From NCBI GenBank assembly GCA_964547995.1, contig CAZJRB010000181.1, positions 1 to 9,267 of the forward strand: a stretch of DNA of 9,267 bases, read 5' to 3'. Position numbers and translations under genes: made by a program. Positions within the stretch are counted from its first letter, which is position 1. The number at the start of each line of letters is the position of its first letter. Positions 1 to 6,220 of this stretch are shown piece after piece. The notes under the pieces are model-generated. The model searched no databases. It saw only the letters and a list, made by a program, of their open reading frames with translations, and was not told the origin of the DNA. This DNA comes from CAZJRB01 sp964547995. Its GTDB lineage: Bacteria; Planctomycetota; Planctomycetia; Pirellulales; Thermoguttaceae.

Positions 1-77
1 TCTGCTTGGCCTCGCTGCTGACATCTGTCATGTGAATATCAACACGACCTAGTGATTGCGGCATCGTTCGCCCGTTC
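1..77. other. Window edge, possible gene end, not assignable
   Basis: This stretch could hold the end of a neighbouring gene but is too short to decide. On the plus strand one frame is open from the edge to a TAG at 50-52 and would give a 16-residue C-terminal tail (LLGLAADICHVNINTT). On the minus strand an ATG at 64 opens a frame running off the edge (MPQSLGRVDIHMTDVSSEAK...). I recognise neither peptide, and neither has a clear ribosome binding site. Only one of the two, if either, can be real. Confidence 0.2.
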
Positions 78-119
78 TGTAGAACCCCTTCGGGATTCAC
101 GGTCCTTGTTGTAATCTCC

Positions 120-149
120 CACCCGGGGTGCGCTTCGCGACCCTGGGCT
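120..149 (+). repeat. 30-bp inverted repeat, left copy of element A
   Basis: This copy matches the reverse complement of 315-344 at 29 of 30 positions. The core (GTGCGCTTCGCGACCC and flanks) is itself imperfectly palindromic: CCCAGGGT/ACCCTGGG-type arms around a GCG/CGC inner stem. In this left copy one arm base is changed (CCCGGGGT), so the hairpin is slightly weaker than in the right copy. Confidence 0.8.
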
Positions 150-314
150 TTGATGTAGAACGCCTTCGGCGTAGGGCTTTCCTGTCAAACCTGTTCGGCG
201 TACGGCTGTTGGTGCTGGGCATCCTCAGCGTCCTCTACCACGAAACGGTTCGGCGGCCATGTTCTCCAACCAAGGCGGTCCCGCAGGCAGTACCGCGAAG
301 CGGTTCGACAACAC

Positions 315-344
315 AGCCCAGGGTCGCGAAGCGCACCCTGGGTG
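315..344 (-). repeat. 30-bp inverted repeat, right copy of element A
   Basis: This is the partner of 120-149, in inverted orientation. Its arms CCCAGGGT (317-324) and ACCCTGGG (335-342) pair perfectly around an inner GCG/CGC stem with one bulged C, giving a strong hairpin. It is not followed by a T run, so it is not a standard terminator. Confidence 0.8.
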
Positions 345-385
345 ATTGGTGCAGTTGTTCCACCGAACCCTGAAAGGGTTCTACA

Positions 386-868
386 ACTGTGAAACCGCAG
401 CCTGGGGCACGGGGTTACCGCGACCGTTTGCCCCCAGTCTACACAACTCGGGCCAACAATAAAAGCCGGTTGCAATGCCTGCAACGGTCGTGCGGCTCGA
501 ACCGGTTGTACCTGTGGAAACGGCTGGGTAAAGATTGACGATTATTCCTAATTTTCGGGCGGAAAAACGCCGATTCCATCTATAGCGACGCCGTCTCGGG
601 GCGAAAAAAGCGCAGGCCCCGGCATTGGTTGGCAGAGAATCCCCCCTTTTCCCCCGCCGGGAATCCCAACCCCTCCTTCTCCTTACCCCGTTGGTTGTCA
701 ACTTGGGCAATCTATTCGGGCCCGGCACAGGCCGGTCAAGGCACAAGGTCCGCAGAACCGATTTATCCTGCATGTCGCCTACCTGCGCAGGCGACCGGAT
801 GCGACCTTGCGGACCTGTTGAGAGCGGAAGCCGTAAGTTCTCTGCCAACCACCTGAGACGGACTTCCT
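386..868. other. Intergenic stretch upstream of the HtrA-like gene, no gene supported
   Basis: I see no convincing gene in these 483 bases. A short hairpin lies at 466-487 (GTTGCA/TGCAAC arms, 5-nt loop, one bulge). An AT-richer patch at 535-558 contains TTGACG at 535-540, but no -10 box lies at a usable distance, so I do not call a promoter. A frame at 629-856 is in phase with the protease but needs a TTG start, is proline-rich and low in complexity, and ends in a stop 12 bases before the protease start, so I do not accept it as a leader gene. Confidence 0.6.
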
Positions 869-2242
869 ATGCGCAACCGAAACTGGTTTCCAGCCTCGGC
901 GTACGCGCCGACGTATACCGTCGGTCTGGCGGTGCTCATTTGCTGCACGTTCTTTTCCCCCATTGCCGACGGTTCCGAGTTGCGGAACACCCCGGTCGTC
1001 CGTGCAGTGCAGGGTGCTCGCGGATCGGTGGTAAACATCCGCGGCGAGAAGACGATCCTTCCACGCGGGCCGCAGTTGAATGTCCCGGATCCCGTTCGCC
1101 GCGTCAATGGAATGGGTACCGGCGTGGTGATCGATCCTCGAGGATATATCGTCACCAACTACCATGTCGTCGCCGGAGTCCGGCAGATTCAGGTGACTCC
1201 CGCCGACGGCAACATGCTGATTGCGCAACTGGTGGCCCGGGATTCCGAAACCGACCTGGCCATCATCAAGGTCGATTCACCGAAAAAGCTGCCGGTGATC
1301 AACATCGGTACGTCCGCCGATCTCATGCCGGGCGAGCCGGTGATTGCGATCGGCAACGCCTACGGATATGAGCACACGGTCACCGAAGGGATCGTCAGCG
1401 CGCTGCACCGGTCGGTCCAGGTCAGCGACGCGCAACACTACGGCGATCTGATTCAGACCAGCGCGAGCATCAATCCGGGCAACTCGGGCGGCCCGTTGCT
1501 GAACATCGACGGCGAGATGATCGGGGTCAACGTGGCGGTCCGGGCGGGCGCCCAGGGTATCGGCTTCGCCATCCCTGCCGACAAGGCGATGGCTGCGGTG
1601 ACCAAGCTGCTCGCGGAAGAGACGGCCCGCGAGGTGTGGCACGGCATGGCCCTGACAGTCGGCCGGGAAACGTCGGCGGAGGGCCTGACCGTGGCCGCCG
1701 TCGAGAAGAAAAGTCCCGCCGCACAAGGCGGCCTGAAGGCCGGCGACGTCATTACCGCCGTCAACAACACGAAGATCCACCGGAAACTCGACTTCTATCG
1801 GGCCATGTTGGGATGCAAAGCGGGCACAAAAGTCCAGTTGGCCGTCCGGCGCGGGGGCAAGCAGATGGCGGTCCGGTTCCGCGTGGAGGCCGGGCGTTCA
1901 CAATACCGCTGCCAGGCCGATCCTGCATGGCAGGTCCTCGGCCTGGAACTCGAAACGATCGCCACCGATGAGTTCCGCCGCGATTATCAGACCCGATACC
2001 GCGGCGGATTGCGCGTGAAGAAAGTCCGCCTTGACAGCCCCGCCGACGAGCAGGGAATTCGACCCGGCGACGTCCTGGTGGGTATGCACGTCTGGGAAAC
2101 GATCTCTCTGCAAAACGTCTCCTACATTCTGGCCCGGCCTGATTTCGCCGAACTCAACCCGGTCAAGTTCTTCATTCTGCGAGACAACGAAACCCTCTAC
2201 GGGTATTTGACGGTTGCCGCAAAAACGGCCCCGCGGCAGTAG
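869..2242 (+). CDS. HtrA/DegP-like exported serine protease with two PDZ-like domains
   Basis: This 457-residue protein is an envelope protease of the HtrA/DegP type, expected to degrade or hold misfolded proteins outside the cytoplasm. An N-terminal hydrophobic segment at about residues 16-34 is a signal peptide or anchor. The trypsin-like domain spans about 75-250, with the catalytic triad His99 (TNYHV), Asp129 (SETDLAI) and Ser206 (GNSGGP). A first PDZ domain covers about 257-340 (SPAAQGGLKAGDVI). A second, more divergent PDZ-like domain covers about 355-445 (SPADEQGIRPGDVL). The length is close to E. coli DegP. The triad is complete, so it should be active. The ATG at 869 is chosen because it directly precedes the signal peptide; no strong Shine-Dalgarno is visible. 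It stands alone, with repeat-filled gaps on both sides. The exact HtrA subfamily cannot be assigned. Confidence 0.95.
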   Translation: MRNRNWFPASAYAPTYTVGLAVLICCTFFSPIADGSELRNTPVVRAVQGARGSVVNIRGEKTILPRGPQLNVPDPVRRVNGMGTGVVIDPRGYIVTNYHVVAGVRQIQVTPADGNMLIAQLVARDSETDLAIIKVDSPKKLPVINIGTSADLMPGEPVIAIGNAYGYEHTVTEGIVSALHRSVQVSDAQHYGDLIQTSASINPGNSGGPLLNIDGEMIGVNVAVRAGAQGIGFAIPADKAMAAVTKLLAEETAREVWHGMALTVGRETSAEGLTVAAVEKKSPAAQGGLKAGDVITAVNNTKIHRKLDFYRAMLGCKAGTKVQLAVRRGGKQMAVRFRVEAGRSQYRCQADPAWQVLGLELETIATDEFRRDYQTRYRGGLRVKKVRLDSPADEQGIRPGDVLVGMHVWETISLQNVSYILARPDFAELNPVKFFILRDNETLYGYLTVAAKTAPRQ

Positions 2243-2265
2243 CGTTTCTGCGCGACCTTCACGCC

Positions 2266-2291
2266 GTTTAGCGGCCGACGGCACGTCGGCC
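2266..2291 (-). repeat. Inverted copy of the downstream 30-bp repeat motif, with hairpin
   Basis: Bases 2266-2285 match the reverse complement of the core of the tandem repeat (2325-2344) at 18 of 20 positions. The segment also forms its own hairpin, GGCCGAC (2273-2279) with GTCGGCC (2285-2291) and a 5-nt loop. It begins 23 bases after the protease stop codon and could protect the mRNA 3' end. There is no T run, so I do not call it an intrinsic terminator. Confidence 0.65.
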
Positions 2292-2321
2292 AACGGACCT
2301 GTTGCCGCTTCCCATTTTCGC

Positions 2322-2411
2322 CGTCGTGCCGACGGCGGCTAAACACGTAAACGTCGTGCCGACGGCGGCTAAACACGTAAACGTCGTGCCGACGGCGGCT
2401 AAACACGTAGA
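2322..2411 (+). repeat. Three tandem copies of a 30-bp repeat
   Basis: Three head-to-tail units occupy 2322-2351, 2352-2381 and 2382-2411. The first two are identical and the third differs by one base (position 2410). Each unit contains a small palindrome CGTCG-TGC-CGACG followed by a tail GGCTAAACACGT. There is no spacer, so this is a simple tandem array and not CRISPR. The unit length is a multiple of three, so the complementary strand reads as a repeated decapeptide in an open frame, but nothing else supports coding. Confidence 0.92.
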
Positions 2412-2480
2412 CGCCGCCCCGAGAACACCGTAGAATAGAAGACGCGGCTTCCATGCTACGAATCCCGGCAGTCAACGGCC

Positions 2481-3383
2481 ATGACCGGTACGATTTTCGA
2501 CATCAAACGCTACGCAATCCACGACGGACCCGGCATTCGCACCACCGTCTTTCTGAAGGGTTGCCCCATGCGATGTGCGTGGTGCCACAACCCCGAAAGC
2601 CGGGCGGCCGGGCCCGAAATGTCGGTCCGCACGAGCCGTTGTATCGCCTGCGGGCGGTGTGCCGAGGCATGTCCGCACGACGCCGTCTCGCGGCCCGGCA
2701 ACCCCAAAGGGACCGATCCGAACAAGTGTACCCTCTGCGGCGCGTGCGTCGAGGCCTGCCCGACTGGCGCGCGGGAGATCATCGGCCGCCAGGTGACCGT
2801 CGAGGAGACGATGGACGAAATCCTTCGCGACCGGGTCTTCTTCGAGCAATCCGGCGGCGGGGTCACCTTCTCGGGCGGCGAGCCGCTTGCCCAGCCGGAG
2901 TTCCTCGCCGCGATGCTCGCCCGCTGCAAGGCCGAGGAACTCCACACGGCACTCGACACGAGCTGCCACGCCCCGTGGGAAATCCTCGAAGGTGTCCTCC
3001 CGATGGTCGGCCTTTTCCTGTGCGATTTGAAGCAGATGGACGCCCGCCGGCACGAGGACGTCACCGGGGTCTCGAACGAGCTGATTCTCGAAAACCTGCG
3101 GCAATTGGACCGCCGCGGGGCCGAAATCACCGTCAGAATCCCGGTCATTCCGGGCGTGAACGACGACGAGGCAAACCTGGAGGCCTCAGGCCGGTTTGTG
3201 GCGTCCCTCTCCGCCGTTGCCCGGGTCGACCTCCTCCCCTACAATGAAGCAGTGCGCGGCAAGCTGGGCCGGCTGGGGGGAGATTATGTGCCCTTGGAAA
3301 CGACTCCACCGACAAACGAGCAAATGAAGACCATCGCCGCACGGCTCAAGCGGTTCGGTCTTCAGGTCAGAATAGGCGGATAG
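2481..3383 (+). CDS. Glycyl radical enzyme activating protein (radical SAM)
   Basis: This 300-residue protein is a PFL-activase-type radical SAM enzyme. It would reduce S-adenosylmethionine to a 5'-deoxyadenosyl radical that abstracts hydrogen from the glycyl radical site of its partner enzyme. The N-terminus GTIFDIKRYAIHDGPGIRTT is typical. The radical SAM cluster motif is Cys28-x3-Cys32-x2-Cys35. Two inserted ferredoxin-like 4Fe-4S motifs follow (Cys54/57/60/64 and Cys83/86/89/93), as in activases of dehydratase-type glycyl radical enzymes and unlike the shorter E. coli PflA. SGGEP (131-135) is the SAM-binding motif. The ATG at 2481 is the only start that gives the full N-terminus; no clear Shine-Dalgarno precedes it. 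The next gene, 196 bases downstream, encodes a glycyl radical enzyme, which is the obvious substrate. Confidence 0.96.
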   Translation: MTGTIFDIKRYAIHDGPGIRTTVFLKGCPMRCAWCHNPESRAAGPEMSVRTSRCIACGRCAEACPHDAVSRPGNPKGTDPNKCTLCGACVEACPTGAREIIGRQVTVEETMDEILRDRVFFEQSGGGVTFSGGEPLAQPEFLAAMLARCKAEELHTALDTSCHAPWEILEGVLPMVGLFLCDLKQMDARRHEDVTGVSNELILENLRQLDRRGAEITVRIPVIPGVNDDEANLEASGRFVASLSAVARVDLLPYNEAVRGKLGRLGGDYVPLETTPPTNEQMKTIAARLKRFGLQVRIGG

Positions 3384-3387
3384 TTGA

Positions 3388-3532
3388 TTGTAAAGCCGCG
3401 ACCACTGGTCGCGGAGGAGCGGGGAAATACGCTGCAAGTAAGAAAGCCGCGTGATGCCAGTTCCAACGCGAGGCAGAACTGCGCGGAGACCGCTACTCAG
3501 GGTTTCCGCGACCACTGGTCGCGGCTTTACAA
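3388..3532. repeat. 145-bp convergent palindrome pair between activase and GRE (element C)
   Basis: A 27-bp sequence at 3388-3414 recurs inverted at 3506-3532 with 26 of 27 bases matching; only the central base differs. Each arm contains the palindrome GCGACC-ACT-GGTCGC plus an asymmetric outer tail (TTGTAAAGCC on the left, GGCTTTACAA on the right), so the tails face outward. A truncated extra copy of the tail (AAAGCCGCG) lies at 3443-3451. The 91-bp interior matches nothing I recognise. The layout is that of a BIME or REP pair or a small MITE. The element begins 5 bases after the activase stop and ends 47 bases before the GRE start. It could fold as one long stem or as two hairpins, and could alter read-through or mRNA decay within the operon. 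Confidence 0.85.
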
Positions 3533-3569
3533 CGCAAGCAACCGGCGACCCGCAGAAAATCATACCCTC

Positions 3570-3573
3570 GGAG
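3570..3573 (+). promoter_or_regulatory. Ribosome binding site deciding the GRE start
   Basis: GGAG lies 6 bases before the ATG at 3580. The open frame extends 43 codons further upstream to 3451, but that extension runs through the palindromic repeat and gives an arginine-rich, non-family peptide. The site supports starting at 3580. Confidence 0.75.
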
Positions 3574-3579
3574 TGTCCC

Positions 3580-5940
3580 ATGACCCCACGCGTCGAACGC
3601 CTGCGGCGGCAGAGCGTTGAAACCAAACCGTATATCTGTGCCGAACGTGCCCGCCTCGTGACCGATTTCTACAAGGAGCACGTGCCGCGGAAGGTCTCCA
3701 TGCCGGTGTTCCGGGCGATGGTCTTCCGCCATTTGATGGAAAATAAGACGGTCTCGATCGGCGACGGCGAGCTGATCGTCGGCGAGCGGGGATCGGCCCC
3801 TAAGGCGACGCCCACCTATCCCGAACTCTGCTGTCACTCGCTCGAGGATTTCGACATCTTAAGCCGCCGCGAGCGGACTCGCTTCGCCGTCAGCCAAGAC
3901 GTGCGGGAACTCTACGAGAAGGAAATCATCCCGTTCTGGGACGGCCGCACGATCCGCGGGCGGCTCTTCGCCCTGATGACCGACCAGTGGCATCAAGCCT
4001 TCGACGCCGGGGTGTTCACCGAGTTCATGGAGCAGCGCGCCCCCGGCCACGCCATCCTCGACGACAAGATCTATCGCCGCGGGTTTCTCGACGTGAAAAA
4101 GCAAATCGCCGGGCTCCGCGCGGACCTCGATTTCGCCGGCGACCTTCAGGCGTATGAAAAGAACGAAGAACTCAAGGCGATGGACATCTGCTGCGACGCC
4201 ATCATCCGCTTCGCCGAGCGATATGCCGGGCGTGCCCGTGAACTGGCCGAAAAAGAGACCGACGCGACCCGCAAACGGGAACTGCTGCGGATCGCCGACG
4301 CCTGTTCGCACGTACCAGCCCACGCCCCGCGCGATTTCCACGAGGCCTTGCAGTGCTACTGGTTCGTTCATCTCGGCGTGATCACGGAATTGAACACGTG
4401 GGACTCGTTCAACCCCGGCCGGCTCGATCAGCACCTCTACCCGTTCTACGTCAAGGACCTCGCCGAGGGAACGCTGACCGAGGACGGGGCCAAGGAGCTT
4501 CTGGAGTGCTTTTGGATAAAGTTCAACAACCAGCCAGCCCCGCCGAAGGTCGGCATCACCGAGGAGCAGAGCGGCACCTACACCGACTTCGCCCTGATCA
4601 ACATCGGCGGCCTCAAGCCCGACGGAAGCGACGCCGTCAACGAAGTCTCCTACCTGATGCTCGACGTGATCGAGGAGATGCAGATCATCCAGCCGAGCGG
4701 CTGCATCCAGCTCAGCAAGCAAAACCCTGAGCGGTTCCTGCACCGGGCGTGCCGCGTGATCCGCACCGGGCTCGGCCAGCCGTCCGTCTTCAACACCGAC
4801 GTGATCATCCAGGAAATGCTCCACGACGGCAAGACCATGGCCGATGCCCGGGCGGGCGGGCCCAGCGGATGCGTCACCATCAGCGCCTTCGGCAAGGAAA
4901 GCTGCACTCTGACCGGATACATCAACTGGCCCAAAATCTTCGAGATCGCCTGCCACGGCGGCGTCGATCCGCGGACCGGCAAGCAGATCGGCCCCAAGAC
5001 GGGCGACCCACGCGGCTTCGACTCCTTCGGCCGGCTCTACGAGGCGTTCGAGAAACAGCTCGCCTACTTCGTCGACCTGAAGATCGCCGGCAACAACGTC
5101 ATCGAACGGCTTTACGCCCACGACATGCCCGCACCCTACATGTCGCTGCTGATGGACGATTGCGTCGCCCGGGCACGCGACTATCACGACGGAGGGCCGC
5201 GATACAACGCCACCTACATCCAGGGCGTCGGCATGGGAACGACCACCGACGCACTGGCCGCCGTGAAGCACCAGGTCTTCGATCAGCGCAAGACCTCGAT
5301 GGCCGACCTGCTCGAAGCCATGGGGGCGGATTTCGACGGCCGCGAGGAACTCCGCCAAACACTGCTGAACAAAACACCCAAGTACGGCAACGACAACGAC
5401 TACGCCGACGCGATCACCGAACGGGTCTTCAACTCGTACTTCAACACGCTTGACGGCCGCCCGAACACCAAGGGCGGACGCTATCGCGTCAACCTGCTGC
5501 CGACCACCGTCCACATTTACTTCGGTTCGGTCGTCGGGGCGTTGCCAAACGGGCGCAAGGCCCACGAGCCGCTCTCCGAGGGCATCTCGCCCAGCCAGGG
5601 CGCCGACACCCACGGGCCGACCGCCGTGATGAAATCGGCCGCCCGGATCGACCATGCCCGGACCGGCGGGACGCTCTTGAACATGAAATTCACCCGCCCG
5701 GTCCTCGAAGGCGAGGGGATCGAGCGGCTCGGCGACCTGATCCGTTCGTACTTCATAATGGACGGCCATCACGTGCAGTTCAACGTCGTCGATGCCGCCA
5801 CCCTGCGCGACGCCCAGGAGAACCCCGAGCAGTACCAGAACCTGATCGTCCGCGTGGCCGGCTACAGCGACTACTTCGTCGACATCGGCCGCGAGCTACA
5901 GGACGAGATCATCTCGCGCACGGCGCACGAGGGGTTCTGA
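3580..5940 (+). CDS. HypD-like glycyl radical enzyme with Thr in place of the catalytic Glu
   Basis: This 786-residue enzyme belongs to the PFL2/dehydratase branch of glycyl radical enzymes and most resembles trans-4-hydroxy-L-proline dehydratase (HypD, about 789 residues). Features seen: an N-terminal PFL domain with GDGELIVGERG and PKATPTYPELCCHSLED; the thiyl cysteine Cys431 in GPSGCVT; and the C-terminal glycyl loop RVAGYS with Gly761, 26 residues from the end. From memory, HypD substrate residues Phe152, His160, Asp278, Ser334, Asp339, Phe340, Tyr450 and Thr645 correspond here to Phe149, His157, Asp275, Ser331, Asp336, Phe337, Tyr447 and Thr642, all offset by three. The usual Cys-Val-Glu is Cys-Val-Thr (Thr433), so the conserved base is missing. 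At the same offset HypD Tyr208 would be Cys205. Hydroxyproline dehydration is therefore not assured; a related reaction such as ring C-N cleavage (HplG type) or a different substrate is possible. No proC or shell-protein gene is nearby. Confidence 0.93.
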   Translation: MTPRVERLRRQSVETKPYICAERARLVTDFYKEHVPRKVSMPVFRAMVFRHLMENKTVSIGDGELIVGERGSAPKATPTYPELCCHSLEDFDILSRRERTRFAVSQDVRELYEKEIIPFWDGRTIRGRLFALMTDQWHQAFDAGVFTEFMEQRAPGHAILDDKIYRRGFLDVKKQIAGLRADLDFAGDLQAYEKNEELKAMDICCDAIIRFAERYAGRARELAEKETDATRKRELLRIADACSHVPAHAPRDFHEALQCYWFVHLGVITELNTWDSFNPGRLDQHLYPFYVKDLAEGTLTEDGAKELLECFWIKFNNQPAPPKVGITEEQSGTYTDFALINIGGLKPDGSDAVNEVSYLMLDVIEEMQIIQPSGCIQLSKQNPERFLHRACRVIRTGLGQPSVFNTDVIIQEMLHDGKTMADARAGGPSGCVTISAFGKESCTLTGYINWPKIFEIACHGGVDPRTGKQIGPKTGDPRGFDSFGRLYEAFEKQLAYFVDLKIAGNNVIERLYAHDMPAPYMSLLMDDCVARARDYHDGGPRYNATYIQGVGMGTTTDALAAVKHQVFDQRKTSMADLLEAMGADFDGREELRQTLLNKTPKYGNDNDYADAITERVFNSYFNTLDGRPNTKGGRYRVNLLPTTVHIYFGSVVGALPNGRKAHEPLSEGISPSQGADTHGPTAVMKSAARIDHARTGGTLLNMKFTRPVLEGEGIERLGDLIRSYFIMDGHHVQFNVVDAATLRDAQENPEQYQNLIVRVAGYSDYFVDIGRELQDEIISRTAHEGF

Positions 5941-6001
5941 AAAGTAGCAGGCACACTCCGTGTGCCGTCCGCTGAATCTCGAACGAGTCATCCGTGTGTG
6001 C

Positions 6002-6148
6002 CATAAAGCCGCGACCGTCGGTCGCGCCCTGCGCCAGCGAAAGCGCCGCCACTTGTTCAACCCGGTGGCATCAATTATGATCATCGGTTGTGCCGTTTTC
6101 CAGAGCCCATTGGCATCCCGAGACGCGACCACCGGTCGCGGCTTTATG
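6002..6148. repeat. 147-bp inner convergent palindrome pair, same family as element C
   Basis: The 25-bp arms at 6002-6026 and 6124-6148 are inverted copies matching at 23 of 25 bases. Each has GCGACC/GGTCGC arms round a 3-nt centre (GTC on the left, ACC on the right) and an outer tail CATAAAGC or GCTTTATG. The tails face outward and the overall size is close to that of the pair at 3388-3532, but the interior (6027-6123) is unrelated. The conserved stem with a changing loop suggests selection on, or copying of, the palindrome and not the spacer. Confidence 0.85.
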
Positions 6149-6165
6149 GAAGAAACGCCACACGG

Positions 6166-6220
6166 AGAGTGGCACGACACTCCGTGTCGTGAATTACGGC
6201 ACGGAGTGCCGTACCACTCT
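6166..6220. repeat. Perfect three-way-junction palindrome upstream of thiL
   Basis: AGAGTGG (6166-6172) pairs exactly with CCACTCT (6214-6220) and encloses two perfect hairpins: CACGACAC-TCC-GTGTCGTG (6173-6191) and TACGGCAC-GGA-GTGCCGTA (6195-6213). The two are joined by AAT (6192-6194). Both hairpins abut the closing stem without unpaired bases. The fold is available to either strand, as RNA or as extruded DNA. It lies 34 bases before thiL. It does not match the thiamine diphosphate riboswitch or any RNA class I know. Confidence 0.8.

Larger units (their letters stand above)
78..385. repeat. 308-bp composite of nested inverted repeats (element A)
   Basis: The outer ends are a perfect 10-bp inverted pair, TGTAGAACCC at 78-87 and GGGTTCTACA at 376-385. 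Inside is a 30-bp inverted pair (120-149 and 315-344) with one mismatch. Between and around these sit small hairpins with 3-nt loops, for example ACGCC-TTC-GGCGT at 160-172 and ACCGC-GAA-GCGGT at 292-304. No transposase or conserved reading frame is present, so this is non-autonomous: either a MITE-like element or a cluster of REP-like palindromes. The short open frames across it read through the repeats and are not credible genes. Repeats of this style are, to my recollection, frequent between genes in planctomycetes, but I cannot check copy number here. Confidence 0.75.

Noticed and set aside
185..484. 99-residue minus-strand frame and other short frames across element A
   Set aside because: They are translations of the intergenic repeats. 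Frames of this kind are often mis-annotated as hypothetical proteins in repeat-rich genomes.
625..1371. 248-residue plus-strand frame overlapping the HtrA start
   Set aside because: It overlaps the protease in another frame, and its arginine- and serine-rich composition is that of a shadow frame.
2322..2411. Possible CRISPR array
   Set aside because: The 30-bp units are directly adjacent without spacers and no cas gene is present.
2197..2475. Minus-strand frame with a repeated decapeptide (VYVFSRRRHD)
   Set aside because: The repetition comes from the 30-bp DNA repeat. There is no binding site and no family resemblance outside it.
3451..3579. 43-codon N-terminal extension of the GRE
   Set aside because: The extension crosses the palindromic repeat, is unlike family N-termini, and a GGAG site sits correctly before the ATG at 3580.
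3859..5772. 637-residue open frame on the minus strand
   Set aside because: It lies wholly antisense to the clearly conserved glycyl radical enzyme. It is a by-product of high GC at third codon positions and has valine- and glycine-rich shadow composition.
2481..5940. Bacterial microcompartment-associated GRE locus
   Set aside because: No shell protein, aldehyde dehydrogenase or phosphotransacylase gene is in the window, and the GRE has no N-terminal encapsulation extension once the correct start is used.
5950..5966. Rho-independent terminator after the GRE
   Set aside because: The hairpin is good, but it is followed by GTCCGCTG and not by a T run. The same holds for the other strong hairpins in the gaps.
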